Part shown: positions 33,434 through 43,605 of the stretch, one piece after another | How positions within the stretch are numbered: the first letter of the stretch is position 1 | How the letters are laid out: the number at the start of each line of letters is the position of its first letter | NCBI GenBank assembly: GCA_030077755.1 | Contig: JAQJZZ010000021.1 | Coordinates: 1,178,001 to 1,242,000, forward strand | Length of the DNA: 64,000 nt | Reading direction: 5' to 3' | Source of the DNA: Filosporella fistucella | Taxonomy: Eukaryota > Ascomycota > Leotiomycetes > Helotiales | The notes under the pieces: generated by a model | Seen by the model: the letters and a program-made list of their open reading frames with translations, nothing else | Told to the model about the DNA's origin: nothing | Database searches by the model: none | Position numbers and translations under genes: made by a program

Positions 33434-35018
33434 ACTGGGATACTTTATCTGCCGGTAGTAGAGAAGAGATACCAGGGTATAGAGATACCTAAGCAGTGTC
33501 TACTAATATATGGGTTTATTAAACGAGACAGAGGCTTGTGCTCAAAAGGAAACCTTTTCAGTTATAGACATGTCGTTCAAAGGAGATCGGTTGTGACTGA
33601 ACAGCCGCAAAGCCATAGCGTCAGCTTCAATGGTTGGGTCTCACCGAGAATTGATACCTTCCAAAAGGAAGCAATCTAAATTCTATTACAGAGAAGACCC
33701 CAAAAAATTCTACTGAAATTTGTTGCTTTGCTAAAGTATGGCATGAATAAGGAAACTCTTCTCATTACTGCAACAGAGATACAATTCTTGTGAAAATTGA
33801 AATGATCTAGAGGATGGAGCGACTGAAATAACGCGATATCCTGGAAAACAAATGTTTTGAGAATAAATGTAGAAAACAAACTTGGTCTCAAATTTGTAAT
33901 TGATGAGGCACAAACTTTTGAAACCAAAATGCACCCTAAAGTTGCTAAACTTGCCCTTTGGATCGCGACGATCGTTCATAAGACAGATCTAATCAGGAAT
34001 AAACACTATTAACGTTTACCGTCTCAGTCTCTAGCACTTCTTCACTATATTTGTCTGCCCTTGTCGCGATGCCAGCCCCTTCACCTCCTCAAGCTTTTTG
34101 CCCCCTTTTTATTAAGCGAGATCTGATTTTACCTATTTTATCTGGGGAGCCAATGACCTTTCAGTGCCAGGCGACCAATATTTATTATGCTATATAACCT
34201 GGATAGTAATACTGGTCTCCTTCTTCTTCATAATCATAGTAACATTTCTTTGACCTCACATATTTCTCAAGAAGTGCGAAAGGGTCAGGCTGACACCACG
34301 AACGAAAATGGGAAAATTTGGAAAAATGAGTTGATAGCAATTGAGTAGACCAAAGGTTAGGATTTTACCAAGGAGGATTCAATGGAAACCACATGCAAAG
34401 AACGGCCTAACTTCTATCCGTATAAAGTATAATACACACTATAAATCCCCTCCACGGGACGGGCCAACTCTCCATTGTCCACTAAAAATCCCCGAGTGCC
34501 GAAATCTCGGTGTGGACAGGGTACACCCCACAAATATTTCCGAGGCCTATGAAAGATTGATATTTGATGCCATCACACCGACTACCGATGGCAAGGAGTC
34601 AAACCGACAGTTTTGAATAAAGACCAAAGACCAGCCGGGCCGGAATGAGGAGTCACTGAAGCACCGAGGCATGGTAAGTGACGTGTGAACACGCTGGATT
34701 ATCATTTTATAGATTATATATATTTTCGTCCTCTACGCTGTTCTGAGTCTGTTCAAACTCATGCCTCAATAAGTTGTCTATAATATTCATCCCCTGGACT
34801 CACTCACAACATAGCCAGAAATTACTTGACATTCGGCAGAACTCACTAGATAAATCATTTGCGTTTACTTGATTCCTTCGTCCAATCGATAGTAAGAAAT
34901 AGCCATACATAATCCATAAAAGGAGTGTCACCTTGAGCTAACCAAGAATCTAGTAAACGCCTTCGCGACCCCAGCTTTTGTCTCAAAACCCTCTGCCAAG
35001 ACCTTTCCTGCAGCGAAA
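33434..35018. other. 1.6 kb intergenic
   Basis: No gene is supported. An open frame at 34341-34616 has no ATG start and no convincing motif; the piece ISEAYERLIFDAI faintly recalls glucose-6-phosphate dehydrogenase, but nothing else does. The final 300 bases should hold the promoter of the FAD oxidoreductase. Confidence 0.3.
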
Positions 35019-36458
35019 ATGACAAAGACAGTCGAAGTAGATTATCTCGTTATTGGTGCAGGTGCAATGGGAATGGCATTTGTTGACACTTTATTCACCG
35101 AGAATTCAAAAGCATCATTCGCCATCGTTGATCGCTATCACCGCCCAGGGGGACACTGGAACAAGGCGTACCCATTCGTTCGTCTCCATCAGCCGTCTCG
35201 ATTCTACGGGGTCAACTCCAGGCCTCTGGGTGAGAACAAGCTTGATGTACTTGGGTGGAATAAGGGATTGTACGAACTAGCTACTGCTGAAGAAGTGCTG
35301 AGCTACTATACGCGGCTCCTGACACAACGATTCCTCCCCTCGGGACGAGTCACTTACTATCCTCGATGCGAACATACTGGTGATGGGGAGTTCTACTCCG
35401 TTGTTACTGCTCAGAAGTATTCAGTCAGCAGCAAAACTCGGATCGTTGATGCTACATTCATGCGAGTGAAAGTGCCATCTATGGGTCCTCCAGCCTACCC
35501 AGTGGCCGAAGGTGTGGAACTTGTGACGCCCAATGATTTAGTTAATGTTAACCAAGCATACGACAACTACACAGTCGTAGGTGCCGGTAAGACTGGCATC
35601 GATGCCTGTCTATGGATGCTCAGCATGGGCATTGAACCTGCAAAGATCACCTGGATCATGCCTCGCGATTCGTGGTTCCTGGATCGCAGCAGACTTCAGC
35701 CCAAACATAAAGATCTACCCCCTCATGAAGGGATTGGAATGGCAATGGAGACACTAAGACGGGACTTCGAAGCTGTTATGGCTGCTACATCGGTGGATGA
35801 CCTTCTCACTCGATTATGTGAAGCTGGTAGTCTGCTACGCTTCTCTGACAAAGTGTGGCCAACCATGTACCGCTGTGCAACTGTATCTTTCGCGGAACTG
35901 GAACAAATTCAAAAAATGAAGAACATTGTGCGCTTAGGCAGAGTGAAACAGATCACTGTGGATGGGTTGGAATTGGAGGGCGGCAACCACCCGGCTGAAC
36001 CCAACACTATCTATATTGACTGTACAGCCGATGGACTCAAGAGCTACCCGCCCGTCACGGTATTTGACGGCAACAAGCTCACTCTCCAAGCCATTCGCAG
36101 CTGTCAGCAAGTTTTCAGCGCTGCATTCATAGCTCATGTTGAGGCCGCATACGACAGTGACGAAAAGAAGAACTCTCTCTGTGCTCCCATATCACACCCA
36201 AACCAAGCTATTGACTGGCTCAAAATCAGGCTGCAAGATAGCAAGCATGAAATATTATGGGACTCAGAGCCGAAGATCGTCGCTTGGCTGAAAGATTGTC
36301 GTCTTGACTTGCATCGTGGTATCATGCCGCCGCTGCCAGAAGATCCCGAGGCGCAGAAAGCTGTGTTAGAGAAGAAGGAGGCAATGAGAGGGATGTATAT
36401 AAGTAAACTCCAGAAGCTACTTGATGATCATGAGGCTGGGAGTACTGAGGGGCAGTAG
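35019..36458 (+). CDS. Intronless FAD/NAD(P)-binding oxidoreductase
   Basis: One uninterrupted exon of 479 residues starting at the ATG at 35019. The N-terminal dinucleotide-binding fold has VIGAGAMG at residues 12-18, preceded by a hydrophobic beta strand and followed by an acidic strand end (IVDR at 37-40), as in FAD-binding enzymes. A second Rossmann motif, VVGAGKTG at 187-193, probably binds NADPH. The GGHW segment at about 44-47 is common in flavin monooxygenase-like proteins, but the canonical FMO fingerprint FxGxxxHxxx(Y/F) is not evident. No signal peptide or membrane helix is present. The two-nucleotide layout suggests a monooxygenase-like or reductase role on an unknown small molecule. 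The single-exon structure differs from most neighbours and could reflect horizontal origin. Confidence 0.8.
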   Translation: MTKTVEVDYLVIGAGAMGMAFVDTLFTENSKASFAIVDRYHRPGGHWNKAYPFVRLHQPSRFYGVNSRPLGENKLDVLGWNKGLYELATAEEVLSYYTRLLTQRFLPSGRVTYYPRCEHTGDGEFYSVVTAQKYSVSSKTRIVDATFMRVKVPSMGPPAYPVAEGVELVTPNDLVNVNQAYDNYTVVGAGKTGIDACLWMLSMGIEPAKITWIMPRDSWFLDRSRLQPKHKDLPPHEGIGMAMETLRRDFEAVMAATSVDDLLTRLCEAGSLLRFSDKVWPTMYRCATVSFAELEQIQKMKNIVRLGRVKQITVDGLELEGGNHPAEPNTIYIDCTADGLKSYPPVTVFDGNKLTLQAIRSCQQVFSAAFIAHVEAAYDSDEKKNSLCAPISHPNQAIDWLKIRLQDSKHEILWDSEPKIVAWLKDCRLDLHRGIMPPLPEDPEAQKAVLEKKEAMRGMYISKLQKLLDDHEAGSTEGQ

Positions 36459-37122
36459 CATGTTCAAACATCATGTAGTTTGACGTTGCCAAGGTCACTG
36501 AACGCGTAGGTGAATTTAAGATACGAAGAAAGAGATTGAAATTGTGTCGGCACCGTAAAGTCAATGCTAAATACTCGTGCCCATGCAAAGTCCAACTTAC
36601 TCTAGCATGAGTGCAGTAGATATCTCTCAATTTTTCACTTTCAAAATCCTCTGGCCTGTCGTAGGTCGGATCCACTGCCCTTTGCCCCTGAAATACGCGA
36701 TGTAATGCTTCCCACTATCGCAGCATCAAGCGACCCGCCTCCCCGAACTGGCATAGTTTAGAATGGTTTGCACATGACTGAAGATTTACAAGTTTGCCAA
36801 GGAATAGACTGCCACAACCCTTACAAAATTGTTTGGGAAAATTTCGGAGTTGCTAGAATCTTGAAGTTGAAAAGGTCGAGGGCTGTCGGCAATTCACTCT
36901 CCTCAACCTGCTCGCTTCAATGAGGATTCTAGGCGGGTATGTGACTTCTCCTTTTCTTCCGCCTTGAGTGTCTAGCTAGAGTTCAGATCCAAGGCAGAGT
37001 TCTCCACTTACCACTTCTATTCTGTGTATAATAGAGGCAGTTTGTGTCCCTGGCACCTAACAATAATGTCCTTCTCCTACCCCACCTCAGCTTGCTCACA
37101 GAGATAATTTCTCTTCAAACCC
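36459..37122. other. Intergenic between convergent genes
   Basis: About 660 bases between the stops of the FAD oxidoreductase (+) and GH47 gene (-). It should hold both 3' ends; nothing else is recognised. Confidence 0.35.
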
Positions 37123-39079
37123 TCAACTGGGCTTCCTCAAGGGGTGTGCTTCAGTGTTCAGCACAAAGTCATCCAAGCTCACCACATTCGGCTCTGAAAA
37201 GATCAGATAAAAATATTTCAGTGTCTCTGCCATCCAGAAGGATTCCATTCTGTCTGCTTTCGGCGGATTGTCAATCGTGCAGTCATCGAGTCCAGCGTGG
37301 GCGATATCTGTTAAGGTATTGGCGATTATGCTGTTGAACATTTTCCAGGCGCGATCAGGGAGGGTTGGGTCACCGGTTACACGATAGAGGATGAATATTG
37401 ATTCGATGGCTTCGGGTCTGCTTATACTAAGTAGCCATCGCGAAAAGGCCATGGAATAGGGAGGGCTGCCTGGAGCTTACCGAAGAATATATCTCCTGTC
37501 ATCCACCTTCGCAACACCAGGTCTCAATCTATGTTTCCGGATCTTCTCTTCCACACCTTCAGGCCCCTCATTCATTTCATTGACCTTATCGTGCCATTTT
37601 TTCTCGTCCCAAGGACAATGTTTCTCACTTTCGCAAGGCACACTGTGCATTATCTCGGGCATAATACCAAGCGGCATTACCTCGTATGCCCAAAGGCAGC
37701 CTTCGACCAATTTTCTTCCAAGCGCAAGATCGCTGTCGTTTTCGAAGACCTTGGCTCCGATCACTACCATGCCTCCAGCAAAACATGCTAGATGTTGCAT
37801 TTGTGAATCTGTCTTGAGCTCGGAATCGGGAGTTTTGCCATCGCTATCTATGTTTCCCGCCAACCGAATGTCCACACCGTTCTGGATCATTGGGCGATAG
37901 AAGATGTGTCGTTTCATGGCGCGGATAGAGTATTCGTACATTCTTCTATATTGCTGTGTTGCTCCGCCGAGTAGCATGTGTTCCTAGTCTCGTCAGCATC
38001 CGATTCTTTGAGCTGTGTGACAACTTACCTTCGGCAGATACTCATACAGAGAATCAGCCATTCCACCAATAGTAAAGCCTCCAAAGTCTTTGAAGTCGGC
38101 ATCTTTCTGGTTGATGATGACAGGCCATAGCCCTGGTATCTTCGTCTGCTCTTGCTGCTGATCAAAAATGTCCATGATACGCTGCACAGCATCATAATAC
38201 TTGGGATCTCCCGTTACTTGACTCAGTCTCGTGAATTCCAGACTTAGACTCCCAGGTTCGGATACCAGAACAGAGTCTCCGGCTTCCTGCACAGCTCCTT
38301 CAATCGCCTCTTTGAACTTCCATCGAACGATGGGTAATCTATTCGGTGTATCGAAAGCTTTGTAAAGCATATCGCCCATTTCGGTGGCTTTTTGGACGAG
38401 GATGGGATATTTTCCTCGACTCAGATCGTGAGCTGCAAGGAAACCACCAAGATATCGAATAGTTGTTTCAAACACGTTGAGTTCTTCAAGAGCGCAGGTG
38501 CTGAAATCGATTTTTCCGATTGCCGTAACTGCTTCCTGGAACTCGGTGTGCATTCCCATAATCCAGAGAGTATCTGCAGGACTTATTAACAGAATAAAGA
38601 CTACGTAGTCAGGACAACGGACCAAGAGAATCAACCAGAGTCGCGGCCCAGCCCCCGAATGGATCTTGAGAGTTACCAGACAACGGCTGTACTTCATCTC
38701 GTAGCCAAGCATGCTCTTTGTAACCTTTCCATGCATGTGTGAAATTCCCTTTCACAGAATTCAATCGTTCAAGTCGAATACTTCGCGCTGATACTGTCTC
38801 TTTCTCGAAGTTCTGTTGGATTCTGGGTATTTTATTCAATGCTCCGGTGGGCAAAGATTTCATCTCAGAGACTGGAAATTGTTGAGGCACATCGATCCAT
38901 TTATCCTTAGCATGTTTGCTCGATGAGGCGAGATGGCCATTCACGATTTCTGAGGGAGTAGGGGAGCCACTGTAGTACGGTGACTTCATCCAGAAGCAAA
39001 GACTGAGGAAGACAAGTGCAAACGCAATCGATGCCTTCCATCTTGGGATCATTATAGCGAGGATCGGGAAAGCAGACAT
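37123..39079 (-). CDS. Class I alpha-1,2-mannosidase (GH47), type II membrane protein
   Basis: Exons are 39079-38623, 38573-38029, 37983-37481 and 37417-37123, with introns of 49, 45 and 63 nt. They join in frame to give 599 residues; an alternative ATG at 39052 gives 590. A short N-terminus is followed by one hydrophobic helix (ASIAFALVFLSLCFW), a signal anchor for the ER or Golgi. The catalytic domain shows SLDTLWIMGM, GGMADSLYEYLPK, MQHLACFAGG, RPEAIESIFILYRVTGD and the terminal LNTEAHP, whose Thr coordinates the catalytic calcium in this family. GH47 enzymes trim alpha-1,2-linked mannose from N-glycans by an inverting mechanism. Whether it is the ER Man9 trimmer, a Golgi enzyme or an ERAD (Mnl/EDEM) type cannot be decided here. 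It is intact. Confidence 0.92.
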
Positions 39080-39837
39080 AGAGGCAGATCACCAATCTTC
39101 GGATTTGAAAAACATGAGAACAATGACGATAAATGAATAAACACAAGAAATCCTGGTGACATGCCAATTATGGTGGCGACCAGGGCTCCAACGCAAGCGC
39201 GCGGAAAAAGATGATGGGGGTTTATACCTACTGGATCATCCGTCGGTGCGCCGCCAACAATCAAATCATTAACAATGGTGAAATGGGTGATGATAGGGGC
39301 AAACGTTGGAGGCGGGGGCCGACCTAATTTCAGAATGCATACAGCCGATGTTGGTGTTTGCTGTTGAGTCTTGGGGGTGGTGTAACAGGAATGGTTTCGA
39401 AGAATCCAGTTGATGTAAACATGTACAGTACATGTACCTATATCGAGGGGGGCGAGACTTTGGGGCTGGGGTCGGATAAGGGAATGTTCAGGCTTGTGGT
39501 TGGATACCGACGAGCTGGTACCCTATTGAAGTGTCAATCCTGGCTGCTAATCTTAGAGCGTTCAGCCCCTGGAAAGAGCACAGATGCGTGTCCTTCATAC
39601 TTAATTGACTGTATTCTCAACCGATTGAATGGATGATAAGTAGGCAGCTGTGGGTGGGTGAACAGGTAACGAAGTACCTGTGCACCCTGAATGTGATAAT
39701 ACGAGCTGTTACCGTTACCGCACGCTCTGACTGGTGTTGGGATTTGCTGGACTCCATTCCCACCTCTTGCGTCTTCCTAATGTTATTCAATGCCTCTCAC
39801 ACGTGAATCTCGAAAGATTGCCTCTTGAAAAAAAAAA
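39080..39837. other. Intergenic, divergent promoter region
   Basis: About 760 bases between the starts of the GH47 gene (-) and the Ser-rich membrane protein (+). A poly-A run lies directly before the ATG at 39838. No other feature was found. Confidence 0.35.
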
Positions 39838-40658
39838 ATGATAGCTCGTCGTTCATGTTTTGGACATATTGTTGCAGTGTGCTGCCTGGTCTCCTCCATT
39901 ACCTGGGCACAAACAATTTAGCAGGCCTTATGGAATATTCCCGATGGAAAGCAGAGCGATCTATCAACGACCTTCACCTCTGGAACCACCATACCTTTAT
40001 CTTGGAATGCATACAACACAACGGAACGTGTAGATACGTCGAGAAATCTAGTTGATCTTTGGATTACTGCCTTTGACCAAGCTGTGAACCCGTACGGAGA
40101 AAAGATAAAATGTGTGTGAGGCTGAAGCATTTCCCCTGGATGATTCGGTCGCAATTACTAACACCTTCGATTATAGCAAACATCAATCTAACATCTCCTG
40201 GCCAATTTTCTTGGACGATAACGGTTCCAGACAAGAATCTTGGTGTTAGTGCCAAGTACGTATTGCGATTCAAGGCGGCGATATCATCCTCAACCTACGA
40301 TTATAGTACTGGCGAGTTATCCAGTCCTGGCTTCTTGATTATAAGGGCTGTTTCGACTGTAACCTCATCGAGTTACACGACGAAAGCGACATCAACCACC
40401 GAATCGTCGAGCTCATCGAGTACCTCCAGCTCATCAAGTGTCTCCAGCATTTCGAGCATTCCCACCTCATCGGCAACGTCCGATACGTCTAGACCCTCGA
40501 TAACATCTATCACACCTTCACAGAAGTCGAATGGGATGAGCAGTGGTGTGAAAGCTGGGATTGGTATCGGTGCTGCGATTGGTGTGCTCGGAATATTAGC
40601 TGGTGTTGTGTACGTTTGGTTCATGCGTAAACGACAGAACAAAGAGGCGCCTGTATAA
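39838..40658 (+). pseudogene. Ser/Thr-rich single-pass membrane protein with in-frame TAG
   Basis: Exons 39838-40111 and 40177-40658 are joined by a 65 nt intron (GTGTGT donor, ACTAAC branch, TTATAG acceptor), giving IKSNINLTSPGQFSWTI in frame. The layout is a signal peptide (residues 1-25, ending TWAQ), an ectodomain with LSWNAYNTTE, VDLWITAF and AKYVLRFKAA, a Ser/Thr stalk, a helix (GIGIGAAIGVLGILAGVVYVW) and a short basic tail, 251 codons in all. TAG at 39919-39921 is codon 28, just after the signal peptide. Alternatives to a true nonsense mutation are an in-frame 45 nt intron at 39877-39921 with no evident branch point, readthrough (TAG followed by CAG), or a sequence error. Everything downstream of the TAG is intact. 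It is probably a cell-surface or wall-sensing type protein. Confidence 0.6.
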
Positions 40659-41147
40659 ATTACTGGTACACAGATGGGCTATAAATATGGCGCAGTCACT
40701 CAACCAACGGAACTACCTGCGAGTGTCGGTTCAGAATGGCATGCATCAGAACTTCCAGCACGATAGAGCGTTTTGAGTGAATGCTGTTAAAGGAATAAGA
40801 GTGAAGTGAGGGAGAAATGTGTTGATTGCAGTACACTTGCGAGTGGGGAAAAGAGCTTGAGTAATAATCCAGAATATGCCTGCAATAAGATACGGTGAAC
40901 AAAAATGCATAATGATAGCATTTCAGAACTGATGCACGATGAACTTTGGTTACATTAGTCCAGGTTTATGATGCCTACCATGCTGTGATTTTCCCCATGC
41001 TTATGATAGAAAGTATCAAGTCCGTTCGATTCGATTATCCCGTGAAATCGAACACGTTCATTTCCAATCATGTTCGACCCTCCATTCATCACCAGGCTTT
41101 CGTCCGAACGGTATGAGACCACAGTCACGATGACCCCATTTTTCGGC
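40659..41147. other. Intergenic between convergent genes
   Basis: About 490 bases with no recognised feature, between the 3' ends of the Ser-rich membrane protein and the glycosyltransferase-like gene. Confidence 0.3.
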
Positions 41148-42272
41148 TTACACTTCTCTACCGGTTTGCGTTATCATCTGAACTGCCCTCTCAAAACCCT
41201 CTGAATCCCGGGAATGTGGCTCGCCTTTCCCTCCAGTCTGTCTAGCTTGCCAGGCGTTTCTCCCGTGTGGCCCGTTCTTAGAATTTGCTAGTGATTCGGC
41301 AGTGTTCAAAAGCTTTTTGAATGCAGGAGATCCGATCTCATCGGAGACCCGGCCAGAGCTTGTCTCGCGTCCCACCGGCACATTGCGCTCTGATATAACT
41401 TCGTTCTTTTCCGGCTCTGGAGGTGGCTGATCAACGAGCAAACTTGCTTCGATTGTATCCTTCTTCCGGTACAAGACAAGCAGATCATCTTCACTTCCTG
41501 CGACATCGAAAATTTGTCCAATCTTGACATCATCTGGGCCGTTGCAATCGAATCCATACATCTTCAATCGGTCATGCATATCGCAATCGGTGAAGTAGTA
41601 TGGAATCAAAGTGTCCCATCCACCTATACTCTCATATGCTTCGCGGTTCACGAGGGTCAAGCGATCGTATGTGAAAAATTGAGCTGCCCATGGGTTGCTG
41701 CAGTTAAATACGTTGGGATCTGGTGACGAGGATGTGGCAAGCCGGAGTGTATCTACTGCTCCCTGGTAAATCGACTTAAAGCCCGAATATCGCAGAACGC
41801 TGCCAGCATTAGAAGAAGGTGGTTCATATTGATCCTCGTACGGAAGAGCAATAACGTCCATATGGCCATAAAAGTAGGTCGTTGTGTTCTGCTGGAGCGA
41901 CAACCAAATATAATTTTGAAGTTGCAAGAAACTGAGGAGGGTCGGTGTCGTCACAATATTGACTCCAAACATCCGAAGACGAGTATGGTTGAGGAAGAAT
42001 GGGTTCTGCAAGGTCAACAGTCCTAATTCGTTTGACCTCATAGTCCCAGTGTTCTCGACGACGTAAATGTCACCTGGAGGCCACCTTGCTGTAATATGGG
42101 AGACAACTGCCTGCTGTAGCAATCGCCAATTTCGGGTGAATCATATGTAGAGAGCGGTCTTTTCAGGAACGTGAGGACTCGGAGGCTGATTCCAAGGATG
42201 TATTGGGGGCAATTCCGTGGCAGAATGTGCCATTTCAACAAAAGGAAAATTGTCCACAACAGGCACAGGTGC
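41148..42272 (-). pseudogene. Fungal glycosyltransferase-like gene with in-frame TGA
   Basis: The minus strand is open, apart from one stop, from 42272 down to 41148 (about 374 codons). Features are ALYI(stop)FTRNWRLLQQ, WPPGDIYVVENTG, NPFFLNHTRL, YFYGHMDV, then INREAYESIGGWDT-like NREAYESIGGWDTLIPYY and a DCDMHDR segment with the acidic residues expected of a GT-A-type sugar transferase. A long polar tail follows. TGA at 42141-42143 replaces the residue between I and F, where a glycine codon (GGA) is most likely. A second in-frame TGA at 42273-42275 closes the frame upstream; the N-terminal anchor and start codon could not be placed, so an upstream exon or frame break is likely. Exact activity unknown. 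Probably a recent pseudogene. Confidence 0.6.
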
Positions 42273-43605
42273 TCAGATTTGTACGTCGGATGATTTGGTA
42301 TAATGTGCGGCTGCTCTTTTTTTGGTCCGGTCTCGGCCAGTGCTGAAGGAAGCAAAGCGGAATCTGGAGCGAGCATAACCACAGGCTCTGCTAGGGACTG
42401 TTCATGTGAAGGCGATTTGTGTTGTCGCGCTATCGTCGTCTGCAAGTATAATGATCGGCTGTAACTCAAAGTTGTGTAAAGACAATTTGGTTCGCAGAGA
42501 GTAGATTGAAAGAACAGAGACACATATCAACAATATTCAGGCTACAGCTGGCAGCCTACGAACATTTGTCGTGTCGATGGAGTGGAAACAAAGCTTCAAT
42601 GGCAAGGTGTTTTACAAAGCGCAGAGGAGGAAATACACCATGCAACGAGAGAATACATAGACTCGAATGTGACGTTCCCGTATTGTTGGAGATGTCAGAA
42701 CAGACTGGCAGGCAAAAACAGATATAGCTCGAGGTATAGGAACATGAGGTCTTGGTCTGAAGAACGGCCGGAGACATTTCTGCATCTGTTTGTCCAACAC
42801 CACTGCCTTGCAAGGCGAAAACCACGGTCATTCACTCACACCCTCCCACCGGGGCCGGGCATGACTATCTCTAGCTCTGGGTGGCTATTTGGACATCTAT
42901 TTTTGGTGGTACCAACGGAGAGAATTTGAAACGTCTGCCTGGCCAACTTCAGCTTGAGGCTCCACAACTTCTGCCACCAACCAGTCCCGCCGACCAAGAA
43001 ACTCTGGAAATTATTTTATCCGAGAGTCTGCCGAAGATATACCGAAGATCATACTTTACTTACTCACTCGTAGAACTCACACCCAGCGGATTCATTCGTA
43101 CACATCTGCACTAATTCCTTGCCGGCCGCATAATTGCAGGGGTTGAGTAATTTGGGAGAACAACCATCTCAATATTGACCTAATGAACGCGAAGACGCGA
43201 TCATTTCAAGTTCTCAACATTTCTCACGACCAAACACCACCACTCATCGCCGATTTCATCCGTCTCCGAGTCCTTTTCCCAGCTAGTCCTGCATATTTAC
43301 GACACCTCTGTCATTATTATACCCTTGATTTCGAGACCCGACATCCGCAACAGTCGAATTCTAGAAATCGCATGTGCAATCTCCCCCCTACTTATAACGA
43401 ATCATTTTCACAATAATGCTGGCGAGCTGATTCACTGTCTCTGTGAAGCCCCGATGATTCAAGCAACTGCAAGACAACATATGCAGCCCTCGAGTCGACC
43501 TTTGGATACAAACTACATTCTGGACACAGCATTGCCGGGAGCGGCGAAAGGAGAATCTGGAAGGTGATCTCTGCTCGGGCCGGTAGACATCGAATATACG
43601 CAACC
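42273..43605. other. Intergenic, kinesin promoter region
   Basis: About 1.3 kb including possible eroded N-terminal sequence of the glycosyltransferase-like gene (a minus-strand frame is open from 42523 to 42038) and the promoter and leader of the kinesin gene. No other exon is supported. Confidence 0.3.

Noticed and set aside
34341..34616. 91-codon frame with a segment resembling the end of glucose-6-phosphate dehydrogenase.
   Set aside because: Only a short ISEAYERLIFDAI resemblance, no ATG, and nothing else of the enzyme nearby.
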